From: Echinometra lucunter
Taxonomy: Eukaryota; Echinodermata; Echinoidea; Camarodonta; Echinometridae
Direction: 5' to 3'
NCBI GenBank assembly: GCA_029962745.1
Contig: CM057158.1
Location: forward strand, 4,947,602-5,011,601
DNA: 64,000 bases
The notes under the pieces are model-generated. The model saw nothing but the letters and a program-made list of their open reading frames with translations. It searched no databases and was not told where the DNA came from. Every line of letters starts with the position of its first letter. The first letter of the stretch is position 1. Made by a program: the position numbers and the translations under genes. Below are positions 1 to 11,445 of the stretch, piece by piece.

Positions 1-374
1 CATAACCAGGGTTCTCACTAGAAAATAATCCACACACGGTTCCCCCTCTGGACAAAGCGCGAAAGTTTCGGAAGTGTTAAGGAATAACACCTAAAGTTAA
101 GTGTGGAGGCAATATTATGCTATAGCAAAAGGATGAAAAATACTTCATGGTGAGCAGGGGTTGTCTACTAATGGCATAATAGCACAAATACATTGCCAAA
201 ACAATCTGTGGCATTTATCATTAATGTTAGGAATATATACTCCAATATTTTTTTTACCCTTGTCACCATGCATGGTGCAGCAATTTCACACATGGTTCTT
301 CCTTGTCTGAAACCTGTACGCATGGTACTGGAACCATTGGTGTTATGTACTGCAGAGAACCATGTTTATAACCA
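1..374. other. Unassigned AT-rich sequence
   Basis: I see no gene, repeat tail or inverted repeat here. The open frame around 193-510 runs directly into the GTCTAAT array and is not protein-like. Confidence 0.5.
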
Positions 375-707
375 TTTGGTCAAATTGCCACTTAGTCCAT
401 TTACCATTTCGTATAATTTGCAATTAGGCTATGCCCATTTCGTCCATTATCCACTTGGTCTAACACCACTCAGTTTATCTGATTGGACGAACTGGAAATG
501 GACCAAGTAGTCAGATGAAATGAGGCAATTAGACCATTTGATCATTGACAAAATGACAATTAGCCCAAGTTGGTATTAGACCAAGTGATGATTGGACCAA
601 ACGGAAATTAGACCAAAATGATAGACCAAATGGGTTTAGCCATGGTGGTGTTAGACGATCTGGCAATTAGACTAACTGGTAGTAGACCAATTGGCTATAA
701 ACCGTAG
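375..707 (+). repeat. GTCTAAT array, copy 1 (orientation-switching short tandem repeat)
   Basis: A run of degenerate 15-16-bp units of the form GTCTAATnnCCAnTTG. In the first half the units read GTCTA; after about 470-493 they read TAGAC, so the array is built as two opposed halves. The phrase 'ccatggtggtgttagacgat' recurs near the end. Related copies lie at 13741-14203 (same orientation) and 50517-50985 (inverted). The family looks like a dispersed repeat; I cannot name it and see no target-site duplication. Confidence 0.8.
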
Positions 708-2060
708 ATATTGTTGTAATGTAACCACGTCACACCACCTAACTAACTCCAAACTGAATGATAATTGACATAATTTTGGTCTTTCGTGCATGGCAATGTA
801 ATTTACGCTCGGTCTGTTGTCGGCCCCGTCTGTGTGACTGGGGCGTTAGCCAATCAATTGCCGATTTGAGGAGGAGCAATAGGTGCGTAGGATCGTGCCG
901 AAATTATAATTCATGGCACATCGCCCACTCATCTTTTTTCTTCTTCTATTTCATGTCCAATCTTGGAATTTCCAATCACCATTTACTGAAAGTAAACTAT
1001 AGTCAACTCTCTGATGCTGAAAATGAGCCAAGAACAAAGTCCAAAGTTTAGTTATCTTCCTTAAAATTACGATTTTCATTTGGGTCAGCAGTTTTGCCCA
1101 CTTGAAAATTATCAGAACTATTAAGATTACGTACTGCATAAAAGTCAGGTTCTTTTTTTTTTTTTAAATAAAAAAGGTTTCCGGAATATTTCTTTCATAT
1201 ATTTTGCCTGAAATTTTCCACTTTTTTTCAAAATTTGTACTAAACACCTTCTTTATTACCCATTATTCTCATCTATAATGTTAACCTTAATTTCGCACAC
1301 ATCTCCTTTTCCGGAATTCTAAAGATAATTTCTATGAACATGGTGAAAGCTTAAAAAACGACTACCAATCGAGTACACAGACCTTGTCAGGTCTATAACT
1401 ACTGGGGAAAATCTTTGATTAAAAATCGTATGTTATGTAGGAGTAAATACATTATTTCTTATTAACATACATTACCTCACGACCTTTCATGAAACGGTTT
1501 CAAGAAATTAATGTGCATAATACATTATTCATAACGTTTCGAGAGCTGCAATGAAAAAGATACATCAATATCATGCATGATCCACATTTTAACAGTATTT
1601 CAAGTCATCGATAAAGCCATGCACGATGTCTGATAATGAATTGTCCCAGTTTTTACATCAATTATTCATTGTACTTCAGCTGCTATCACATACATGTATG
1701 TATTTTGTGCAATGATCAGATCATTTTTCATCACGAACTGCGTATCATACAAAACCTGAGGACCTGTGGGTGGATGACATATAGTTCGAAAGACGATGTT
1801 AAAATCTAAAGCGAGAATAAGCTCAATATTTTGCGAAACGCAAAGCTGCGGACACGACCGTGTATTTCTTTTTTTTTTTTAATGAAACGCCTATTGTGGC
1901 CTGAAATGTAAATGCATCCAAAGCTCTCGATTGTTCCTTGCTACCTTGTTATGATGGTTTTATCTATTGTGTACTGATTTTTATCACTTTCTAATTTTAT
2001 ATATGTTATTATATTTATGTTTTTTAATGGTTGTATTAATAAACTCTTTTACTTATTACA
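708..2060. other. Unassigned intergenic or intronic sequence
   Basis: No feature supported apart from short T runs (about 1150-1165 and 1869-1880). From about 1900 the sequence becomes AT-rich and probably grades into the 3' UTR of the LINE end that follows. Confidence 0.4.
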
Positions 2061-2148
2061 AACAAATGTTAACCATGTTAACAGGACCTTGTTGAAAAAC
2101 AGTATATCTGAGCATGTGATCCTGTATAAAGATGTTTCAATAAATACA

Positions 2149-2183
<35 letters not shown>

Positions 2184-2206
2184 GTAAATAAATAAATAAA
2201 TAAATT
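2060..2206 (+). mobile_element. LINE 3' end with (TAAA)n tail
   Basis: The segment reads 'ggaccttgttgaaaaacagt', then 'cctgtataaa' at about 2130, then a tail of about 13 TAAA units (2150-2204). The same order (a GG(A/C)CCTG(T/C)TG-like phrase, CCTGTATAAA, short A-rich tandem tail) occurs at 25300-25371 and on the minus strand at 48599-48730, where upstream coding remnants identify LINEs. By that parallel this is the 3' end of a 5'-truncated, CR1-like element. No reverse-transcriptase remnant is readable upstream. Confidence 0.65.
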
Positions 2207-3049
2207 CACCTTTTACAACACCAAAGTTGACTAAAGGACTTCCACTTCAAATGCTGTATCAAAATCTTTATTATTATAAACCACATCGTAAAGAATAATT
2301 GACCAATTAGTATGACGACCGTATAGGAGCAATGGTGAATAACATGATGAAAAAAAAAATCTTTTATTTGTTCTTGTACTTAATCGTTATGCGTGGAAGG
2401 AGTCCGTACGCTATCATCTTCAGAGTTTTGTAGCAATGGTGCCTCCAAGCCTAAAGAAGACATTCTCCTTGATAATCTCTACCAAATTCACTATAAAGAG
2501 ATGACTCATGTTGATGTTTAAAAGAATTGTTAGCATATTGTCAAGAACTCTGGCACATTTAATTTTTTCCTTTACAAAAAAAAAGGCTTTGGCCGAGATA
2601 GTTGTACCCATGTTAAGCAACACTCAAAGTTGTTCCGTAACAGTACTGTCACCCCTCACGTGCTATAACCCGATTGATAGTGTGAGCAAGCGTAATCATC
2701 AAAATTTGCATGTAGATGAAAGTTTTCTAGGCGACCGAAACTGGAAACGTCTTGCAATCATTCTTGAATATCAGTTTTGATAATGTTGTGTTTACATCAC
2801 GATGCCAGCCTGTTTGATTTTCAGCAAAACGAGTTTTACCTGTCAAACCTCATTATTTTGAAATCGGCTTCCATTATCAGATTATAAGGACAAATCGTGA
2901 GCGTGTTACAGCATCGATTGGTTTCAAAAATAAATGAGACTTGACATGAAAGCCAATATTTGGCACCATTCAACCTCTAGAAACATGTCTATGGACATAC
3001 TGCCATGACCTGGATTCGGTAATGAAACAAAAGCAGAGACCCCCACCCT
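2207..3049. other. Unassigned sequence
   Basis: No repeat or gene recognised. A 90-codon frame at 2508-2780 has no domain-like pattern and no splice signals that I trust. A C-rich stretch at about 3040-3060 lies just before the next LINE-like 3' UTR. Confidence 0.4.
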
Positions 3050-3461
3050 CCCCGCCCCCATGCACAGATCTATTTCTCTTATTTTTTTGTCGCTTATTCG
3101 TTTTATTTTGATATTTGTGGATTACTTGTTTTAAGTTTGTCTTCTGCGTCCGTCTCGATTTTTGTATATAGTTGTATATATAGTTTGTTTATAATTAGTA
3201 TTGAAACTAAGTTTAGGGGCTTGCCTTCTTTACAAGCTTTTGCTTTTCTTGGCAAGTCCCTCCGTTCATTTCTTGTTTCTTTTCATTGACAAAATTACTG
3301 CAACAAATTGTAGCTTTGTTTAATTTATATTAAACATTTGTTACGAAATGTCATTGATTTGTTTATATTATCTATTATATTGAATATGTATTGTTACTTT
3401 GATTGTATTTTGAAAAAAAAATTGTTGAACGGAAATAAAGCAATCTAAATCTAAATCTCTG
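3050..3461 (+). mobile_element. LINE-like 3' UTR with CTAAAT tail
   Basis: A T-rich stretch contains a hairpin whose arms are 'aggggcttgcc' (about 3213-3223) and 'ggcaagtccct' (about 3250-3260). It ends in 'gaacggaaataaagcaat' followed by repeats of CTAAAT (about 3445-3459). A stem-loop 3' UTR followed by a short tandem tail is typical of CR1/RTE/Jockey-type non-LTR elements. No coding remnant is visible, so the clade is open. Confidence 0.5.
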
Positions 3462-4560
3462 ATACTGATTGTTGTATGTCTCATCATTTTATACAATATT
3501 TGCACATAAAGCCAGTAGTTATCATCCATCGAAACTAAATAATGACTGCTACATAATAATTCTAGTTCTTTGTTTCACTAACCGTCCTTAACCATAGCTT
3601 TAAAAACCTATAACATTAAAGATTGTAGCTTTGAAGTTACTAACTTGATTTTACACTTTGTGCATACTTGTATCACGTCGTCAAAAATATCTTGAATGTA
3701 CCGTCCTATGCATCAAAAGTTGGAAAGTTGAACGGTAAGAGTAGAGTAAATCTAAAACTTTTAAATAATGTGTACCTGTTTTTTATATGTTGTCAAAACT
3801 CATGAAAACCTGCACATTCGCTCACACGAGCAACATAACTATTACAAGTATGAATTTCTCACCGTGTTTCATGTCACCACTAGCTCCGTCATTTTGTTTA
3901 ATGTCCTGATCCTATTCTTACCTTGCATTTTGTATTCTACTTTGCTTGTAAAGAAAATGATTTACAAAATAATAAATGTGCCCTGATTAGTTTGCCTTGA
4001 CGGAATGTGCTATGAAGAATAGTATGACGTTATAGAATATGGAAGTTGTTTAAATCATTTAAATGCCTTCAAGGATGAATCTAATCGCTTCGATAAAATA
4101 TTGCAACCTGGTTATTGATTTAATATCCTTGTGTTTGTAGAAATTACAATTCAAGTCTAATACCCAAGAATATCAGGTTTTTAAAAGTGGCCTTATTGAT
4201 TTTATACGCAAAGTAATAAGCACCGCACCGTTCCATGCAGGGAATTACATCAATTATTCAAACGGTATACGAACAAAAATATAACAGCAGGTGCAGGAGA
4301 GTTTTGTTTTTCCTCGGATCTCGTCATTTCCAACGCAATATCCAGGGTTGTTCATCAATAAGGGGATAATGCTAAAAGCAACAGGTTATATGAAATAATT
4401 AACATTTAATGTTCCCCTCTATTTCATTTCTGCTCAGAAATTATAGCACCTCGGAATCGTACGAGACGTATCACTTTACAGATGCGTTACACTACATGAC
4501 ACTGGAAATATCAATGCAAATATTCATGTGGCAGCCTTGTGCTAAACAAATTATCCAATA
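3462..4560. other. Unassigned AT-rich sequence
   Basis: I see nothing supportable here. Confidence 0.4.
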
Positions 4561-4566
4561 AGTCTA

Positions 4567-4625
4567 CTACAACTACGAATACTACTACTACGACGACGAC
4601 GACGACGACGACTACAACAACAACA

Positions 4626-4657
<32 letters not shown>

Positions 4658-4660
4658 TAC
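4567..4660 (+). repeat. Compound triplet microsatellite (ACT/ACG/ACA)n
   Basis: Blocks of ACT, then ACG (about 7 units), ACA, then ACT again, with little interruption. A short CT run follows at 4760-4778. Confidence 0.9.
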
Positions 4661-5030
4661 TGCTCACATAGGATCATTGCTCGACAGCTAAAAGGTGTAA
4701 TCATAATTATGTTGACTATCAGACCATTATTGCATTCCATGATAAAACAAATCCCATTCTACTCTCTCTCTCTCTCTTTGGTTCATACCTCTTCCATTGA
4801 TTACTCAGCAATCATTATTTTGTAATTTACCAAGATATTACAATCATAGTACCATTACTTTATCATTTACCAACATATCACAATCATATACTATTTCACA
4901 CTAAAAAGATCCAATACACTCATACCACAATGATGTTTATCAACGTTGCTAATGAGATGTCATAATTGTCGTTATAATATTGTGGTGCATGATGACATGT
5001 ATAGCAAGGAACTTCCGTTATTACAGTTGA

Positions 5031-5475
5031 AATAATACCTTTAACAATATATCTTACATTATTTCGCATCTGGAGGATGCCATCAGACTGTATTAAAGAC
5101 AAAATTCTACTCGGGGGGGGGGGGGGCTTCCACATTAGCTCATCAAATCAACTTCTAGCCCGTCAAACCTTGTGATGTTGTTTGATCAAGTCATATCGGG
5201 CTTATCTTACAGTGACTTAGTTTTAAAAGTTTTTTTTTTCCAAAAGTTGAATATAAGAATTCAAGGAGTTTTAAAATTTTAATACTACCTTCGACAATCT
5301 AACTTACATTATTTTGCATTTTCGAGGATATAAGCAGACTAAGTACCGAAGATAAATTCTTCTCCGAAGGCGATTCCTACAAAAGCTCACTCAAAATCTA
5401 CTTCTTCTCAATACCTCACGCTGTTGTTGAATCAAGTCACGTCGTGCTTGTCTTACCGTGATTGATTAAAATGAT
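5031..5475 (+). repeat. Diverged tandem repeat, period ~250 bp, two units
   Basis: Unit 1 begins 'aatacctttaacaatata' near 5035 and contains 'cttacattatttcgcat'. Unit 2 begins 'aatactaccttcgacaat' near 5281 and contains 'cttacattattttgcat'. Both continue through matching blocks (GTTGTTTGATCAAGTCA versus GTTGTTGAATCAAGTCA, then a CTT.TCTTAC.GTGA phrase). A 14-bp G run interrupts unit 1 (about 5114-5127). Confidence 0.65.
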
Positions 5476-5549
5476 CACCTCAGACGCATCGTCATGCGCA
5501 TACTTAACCTCAGAACCACCCTTTCCTCTTCCTCCATTTCCTTCCCTAA

Positions 5550-5650
5550 TTCCTCCCCGCCTTCCTCCTCCTCCTCCTCCTCCTCTTCTTCTTCTTCTTC
5601 TCCTCCTCCTCCCCCTCCCTTTTCTTCTCCTCCACCTCCACCTCCTCATT
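5550..5650 (+). repeat. Pyrimidine tract (CCT/CTT)n
   Basis: Almost pure C/T on the plus strand (purine on minus), built from CTC and CTT triplets. It explains the Pro/Leu-rich and Arg/Gly-rich open frames on the two strands, which I do not regard as genes. Confidence 0.9.
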
Positions 5651-5707
5651 CTTTAAATGATTAAATGATCACCTTTACCTCAGAACGTCGGAGCTTCCCC
5701 TCCCCCC

Positions 5708-5799
5708 TAGAGAGCGCGCTTCGCGCGCTCAGTAAGTGATTCGCACGCTTCGCGTGCTCACTACCGCCCCCTAAAATGAAATCCTAGCTATGCCACTGA
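5708..5799 (-). mobile_element. Transposon end with GAGCGCGC hairpins
   Basis: On the minus strand the end reads 'cagtggcatagctaggattt', matching the CAGTGGC(G/A)-type termini at 44535 and 46149. Inside are two near-palindromes, 'gagcgcgcttcgcgcgctc' (5711-5729) and a diverged copy with GCACGCTTCGCGTGC. I could not locate a matching left terminus, so the other end of this element is undefined. Confidence 0.5.
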
Positions 5800-6242
5800 G
5801 ACTATCTAGTATCTGCTGTATTACATGTAGTAAGCTTGTAAGACATTGATTTAATGTGGAATCGAGCGTAATCCTCCTTACATGAATTAGACATGGAATA
5901 AGGAATTGTTTCTGAGCAGTCCTGATCCTGTGTACCCTGCAAGTAGCACTTATTCCTTATAAGGAGTGGGCTGTCATCATTAAGTGGGACACGCAACATC
6001 TTATTTTTCCCCTACTCCTCACCGCATATTTCGAGACAAGAAATACAAAGTCAATAATGACATGATCGATTCCTGTGACGAACAATCCATGTCAGGTATT
6101 ACTGGAAGTACATTTCCTGCATCCGTCAAAGAAATAAGAGTAAGTACGCTACATTTCACCCTCATGTGTCCATTATGTTCTAAGTAATGCCTAATTTACA
6201 TTTGGCCTGCGATTACCCCCTGTCCGGGGGTCTCCGCGTACT

Positions 6243-6683
6243 CTACGATTTTGTTTCGCCAGGAGTAATACAAATTTGAAAAATCGTAAGCCCGTAGCAC
6301 GTAAACATGTCGTATGTGGCACTGCACGATTCCCGCACGGGCATCGTGCGGAAGCCTTGGACTGATCCTGCAGCAAACGCACGATTTTTCTGTGGACTCG
6401 AACCGATTCGGACCCTCAAAAGCGGCACGGCGGCTGCACGGTCACCGCAGCTTCTCCGCTCATCCTCTGCACGGGCCCCGTACGATTTCTGTGGGGAGGC
6501 TTCGAGATTGCACCGCAAGTGTACTGAAATTGCACGATACCCCACAATCTCCGAGCAGCCTCTGTACGGATATGCCACGGCCTTCCCCCGATGGCCATAC
6601 AGGAAATGGCACGATGATCGTAGATAATGTAAACATAAACACCGTAGCCCGTAGCCACCTACGATGCCCCCGGAAAATCGTAG
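6243..6683. mobile_element. CpG-rich element with ctacgatttt terminal inverted repeats
   Basis: 'ctacgatttt' at 6243-6252 is exactly inverted at 6674-6683, and the interior repeats CACGAT/TACGAT motifs many times (for example 6326, 6388, 6481, 6532). The segment is much richer in GC and CpG than its surroundings, so frames are open on both strands, up to 177 codons on the minus strand. Those frames overlap extensively and show no domain. I read it as a non-autonomous element or one long repeat unit; no convincing target-site duplication is seen. Confidence 0.5.
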
Positions 6684-6697
6684 ACCATAGTATCGTA

Positions 6698-6733
6698 CCA
6701 GACGTTGGAGATGAACACAGCTCCAACGTCTGG
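6698..6733. repeat. Perfect 13-bp inverted repeat
   Basis: 'ccagacgttggag' at 6698-6710 and its exact reverse complement at 6721-6733 are separated by 10 bases. It lies 15 bp beyond the terminus of the CpG-rich element. Confidence 0.9.
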
Positions 6734-7259
6734 AAGGGAAGCGTGAAAGAGGACAAAGAAGGGAGGGGCAGAGCATTGTAAGAGAATAATGCTATGTCCC
6801 GTCGATCCACTGTCAGTCTCTCGCTTCTACTGTTAAGTGCATAACGTCTCCTCTCTCCATTTTCTGTCATTTCATCTTAATTATTTTCACATTGAAATGT
6901 GAGATAATTATATTACTGTAACCGCATGCCTCATCCATTTAGTAGAAGCCATGTTGGACATGATTAAGAAAATGATGACTGCATTCGTGATGCTTTGTCG
7001 TATATCCATGGTAACAGACAGGCGTGCACACGATTATCATGCTTCCATTCCCTGTTTTATTCCGATTCGTTAAGCAACAGGCTTCAGGCCGGCGGCTGAA
7101 GGTTGTGATCGCTTTTAAAGGAAAATAAAAGGGGAAAATAATGATGAGGTCTATTCTACTTGAGTAGCGAAACGGAAAGTATAAAGTTAAAGGTACATAA
7201 GCAACAAGGCACCTCCGACTTCGAGTTGCATCTAAGGGACTAGGTCACCTTGGGCGGAC

Positions 7260-7500
7260 TGAAACTGAATTCCAGTTGAGGATTTTTTTTTACATGACCG
7301 AACCACTCAACCTATATCAAGGGATTTGCCAGTACCCCTGTTATATCTAACAGCTATTCATCACTGAACATTAATGAATGCCCTACCAGATGGCACATAA
7401 AGACTTAGAGCAGCTACTTCGTTTAGAACCTTGATTCTGTACCCAGAACTCAAGAGTCGCTATGCAGGATCTACCCAACTAGCCGTCGCGCCATCGCGCT
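7260..7500 (-). mobile_element. Possible tRNA-derived SINE
   Basis: Read on the minus strand from about 7500, the sequence runs 'ggctagttgggtag' (A-box-like, near 7475) and then, about 50 bases on, 'ggttctaaac' (B-box-like, near 7425). That spacing suits an RNA polymerase III internal promoter. The two boxes deviate from consensus and I cannot fold a cloverleaf, so this is not called a tRNA gene. It could be chance. Confidence 0.25.
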
Positions 7501-7899
7501 TCCTCCTGAAAGAAATGACAGAAGGAAGAAAAGGTATGGGATATCGAGACATGGGAATGGTGCTCCATACTAAAAGTACACTGATCCAAACAGTCTAAAA
7601 TTGGTCCCCTATTCAAGACCTCTCTGGCGGGATGACTATTCAAGATGGGAGAGGGGAATACAACACCCAGGGGGCCAACAGAAAGGTGTTAATGTATGCC
7701 AGAGGATGCGCATCTTCTCCTGTTGAGACTATCAACTATCCTCCCAACATCAATCATCTGTTGCTAGGCAACGGAGCAATTTTACGCTTCATTTCATACT
7801 TGCTGCATGGAAATTATGACACGTCAATAACGGAGATGTCCCTCGCTATATACCAGAACGAGTGAATAGATACAGTAGATTATGAGTAAATCATAGTTA

Positions 7900-8135
7900 T
7901 TACTTTGGTGTAGACTGAAACCTTGGTATAGATCTATTTGTTTTCTATGTTAATTGATTTTGCCCAGGGACTAGCTCTGTCCCCAAACCTTTTTGTCGTT
8001 TGTATCGTTCACATGGGGGACATGTAACAATATTCATGCATTTGGATTGTTAATGTCAGTACTGGCTAATGTATTTATATATTGGAGCAAGCACCATGAG
8101 CGCCTGAGCTGGCGGGTACCGGCGCTATAGAAGAC

Positions 8136-8183
<48 letters not shown>

Positions 8184-8229
8184 GTTATTATTATTATTGT
8201 TATTATTATTATTATTATTATTATAATTA
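7900..8229 (+). mobile_element. SINE/LINE-like 3' end with (ATT)n tail
   Basis: 'gagcgcctgagctggcgggt' is followed by 'accggcgctatagaagactt' (8101-8135) and then about 95 bp of ATT repeats with a few variant units (8136-8229). A GCGCTATA(T)AAG-type end before an ATT tail is common for invertebrate short retroelements. The 5' limit is not seen; 7900 is a guess. The tail produces the poly-Asn reading on the minus strand. Confidence 0.5.
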
Positions 8230-11040
8230 TTAATTATTGTCGCAAGCAAGTGACTATGTAAACATTCCCACGGAGTTCACTCTTCATCTGAAAAACGCAT
8301 TTATTGCAATTCCAAATTCAGCGAAAAGGAACTTTTTTTTAATTTTTTTATTCTTTGCTATTTGTCGTCGACAATATCTCGTCAAAATAATGCTGTCCTT
8401 CAAAAATGACACACCGTTCCTACATTACACTATATGACGTAACAATCAAAGAGCCCTCCCTTTTCTGAAAAACACAGAACAGTTTTGAAATCAGTCACGT
8501 TTCACATCTTGACTGAATACCATGGGTTTAAATCCCTCCCCCCCCCCCCCCTTCGAGCGATCAAATTGCCACTTGTCTTTTGTCTTCTATATTAACATGA
8601 TTTAACTTGTGGCCGGCAGTATACTAACAACAATGCATAATCAGCCAGTGTCTGTCAACCTTAGAGTAGTCAAACCACGAAGCTAACCACTAACCTATTC
8701 TGCCCATAGTTTTGAATAACGGTTCGGTACTATGTAGTATACTGCTAATGACAATAAGCAATAGTAACTATTTAAAAGCGCCGAATATTCTGCGTGTACT
8801 GCTGATGCAATGAAGGAATGGTAAATTCAAGAGAAATTTCAAGGCATTATTATGTGATATATACCCTTACTTACAGTTTTTATCTTGTCGAAGCCCCTAA
8901 TACAATCGCTGAGAATTAGCTCAAAAATAAATTCAAAAGTCATCCATAGATGAACTCACTGCTATAATTGGGCACTCTAGCTCATTATGTTTCTTGGCCA
9001 CAACATGGTGCTAGTTGCTTTGTTGGGCAAGCGAGCAACAAAAGAATGTGCGTCATACTCTGTTCAACTGAAACAGAGTTGGCCAAATTAACTTCCTGCA
9101 ATCCTTCTCAGAATAATAATAATCATAATGTTGAATAATACATCAATCTGTTATCTCTGCGTTGATTATCTCAGGAATAATACGTATCAATATGCAAATC
9201 GAAGTATTCATTACTAAAAAATAAACATCAACAAAGAGGTTATTAATTATTTCATCAATGCCTAAATGAGATGCAGGAAAATATTATTAAAGGGAAAAGT
9301 AAGATTATTTTTCTCCCCCCCCCCCCTCCCCTTATCCCTCAACATCGCTATGAGGGAGCTGTTCGGATTCCTATTGAAAAATAGTTCAAAACACACTCGC
9401 CTATTGCCTCGGGTGTCGGGCTTTACTCTTGTTACCTTGAATGCATAATTCTTACTAATTCCCTCCCTGTTGTATAATATTTGTCTAATAATCGAAACCC
9501 TGTTGAGGGTTCCTAATAGCATGGGTTGCATCGTCTTCCTTCTATGCTGGAAAGAATCAATAACGTGGGGAGGTCAAAATCGCGAGCTTTAGAGCAAGGG
9601 GCATCTTTAGGCATTTCGATCATATCAATATTCCTAAACCCACAACGGTAGGCCATAATATTACGCTTCATGCCAACCCTCATATTGTTTCGCCACAAGT
9701 AATACTGTTATACAAACACACGCAAGCTGATTTAAAATTGAAACCCATTCAGCATAGCCATGAGGGTGCGTCGGGAAGCGAAGCAAGTGCAGTAATAGAA
9801 CTGTGGGTTTGGTGTATACAGTATGCCAAATGTACAGAACATTCGTAACCATAGAAATGGCGCCGCTGGTTTTAGGCTAATATGAAGGTTCTAATCCTAT
9901 TTATTGGCTTGTAGGGCTATTTCCACTGCTAATTTCTTTCTGTACCTAATACTGGAAGACGGGAGGCTAGTCATGGAAATGCACTGGAAAAGATTACTGC
10001 GATGTATATCGACCAGAGACATCAACTCATCATAACTGCTTTATTCTTTCCTATGCACGCAAGAACGCTTCTTCTTGAATGAATTTATTCGAATTACCAA
10101 ATTAAAATGGCAAAGCAAAAAGGTTGTACACTACAACGCAATCACAGTTCCAGTGGTGGAAACAGAGCCGATAACACCTGTCATTCCGATATTGGTTTCT
10201 CCCGTAGGGAAATGATCATCATCCTGAAAAAAAGTTCTCTACTTTGTCCAATTTGTGAAAGTAGAAGTAAGATCCTAATGGACTGCAAATGAATGTCCTT
10301 CAGGTATAACATCCACCAATACAAACTAACAATGTTCGAAAATCAAGAGAAGCGGCTGTTTAGGACACTGCTGAAGAAAAGAAAAAAGGTGAATGGTACC
10401 CTTGGTGAATGTAAAGGCTAATGTAATTAGGATACAGAGGGAGTAAAAGCATGGTTACAAACAACCGACTTTGATTTCTTGATTTACTCTATGTTCACCT
10501 TGGTAGGATCCATAATTAGGCTGACGTATGATTGCGTCAACGACTGGCCAGGTCATGTGACAGTGATTTTGTAGAAAAGGTGAATACAAAATAGAGAACA
10601 CACTTTGCTAAGAGTTATATGGCCGCATATTACAGAAGCGTTATACACGCGCTTGATCGAGTCTTTAAGCCTATACGTCTGTAATTAAAAAAAAACAATG
10701 TACATTGCATTCCCCTTTTCTCTCGATCACGCAGATTATTTGGAGCACCCCCGAACCTCTCTGGAGTACCAATTATTAATTACCATTAAATCCGACTTAT
10801 TTTCAATTCATAAATATTCGCTTGCATCAAATATTTTGTCTGGACTCTTTCCGATAATAAAAAAGACTCAACTTTTGTTTCTCATACTGAATAAGTGTGA
10901 ATAACATATCGTTCTTATCAACTCTGATAATTTTTTTCCTATTAATTTTCAGGATCTTTAGCTGTTTTATGATTACACTCTCTCCTCCATCTCTCAATTC
11001 CCTTTCTTTTTGAAAAAGCAGATACTAACACCCCGATCCA
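8230..11040. other. Unassigned sequence with short C runs
   Basis: Only C homopolymers (8537-8551, about 9316-9326) stand out. The phrase 'gtttcgcca..agtaatac' at 9688 also occurs at 6253, a weak hint of shared repeat ancestry. No gene is supported. Confidence 0.4.
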
Positions 11041-11049
11041 ACACTAAAT

Positions 11050-11390
11050 AATACCACTCCTTTCTGTTTTGCATTCTCTCTCCCTCTCGCCTCTAAATCA
11101 CCTACAAACACACGCATCTCGTTAATGATCTCAACACAATTTCTCTCTCCCGCCACCCTCTCCCCATCTCTATCTGTGTTTAGCTTTAGTGGGAGCCATC
11201 TCTCTCCTTTGCCTTTGCATTCGCTTTATTCTAATAAAACACATTTTCATTCTTTGATGACCTCTGAAAATATCACTCCTCTCTCTCTCTCTCTCTCTCT
11301 CCCTCTCCAGTATTTTGTTGGTTTTGTTTTTTGTCTCCTGACAGCAGAAACATCAACCCGGCTACAAGGTTTCTTTCTCGCATGATTTGT

Positions 11391-11430
<40 letters not shown>

Positions 11431-11445
11431 TCTCCTCCATGCTGT
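11050..11445 (+). repeat. Pyrimidine-rich region with (CT)n blocks
   Basis: Strong C/T bias on the plus strand, with pure CT runs at about 11279-11302 and 11396-11426. Open frames across it are Leu/Ser-rich or Arg/Glu-rich artefacts. Confidence 0.85.

Noticed and set aside
3040..3062. Transposon terminus suggested by C-rich sequence after 'gacctggattcggtaatg'
   Set aside because: No partner terminus or duplication was found.
5437..5656. Arg/Gly-rich and Pro/Leu-rich frames on opposite strands
   Set aside because: Product of the pyrimidine triplet tract.
6243..6776. 177-codon minus-strand frame and several overlapping plus frames
   Set aside because: Stops are rare here because the repeat is GC-rich. 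Frames are open on both strands and no motif is recognisable.
8034..8249. Minus-strand frame with a long poly-Asn run
   Set aside because: It is the (ATT)n retroelement tail read as codons.
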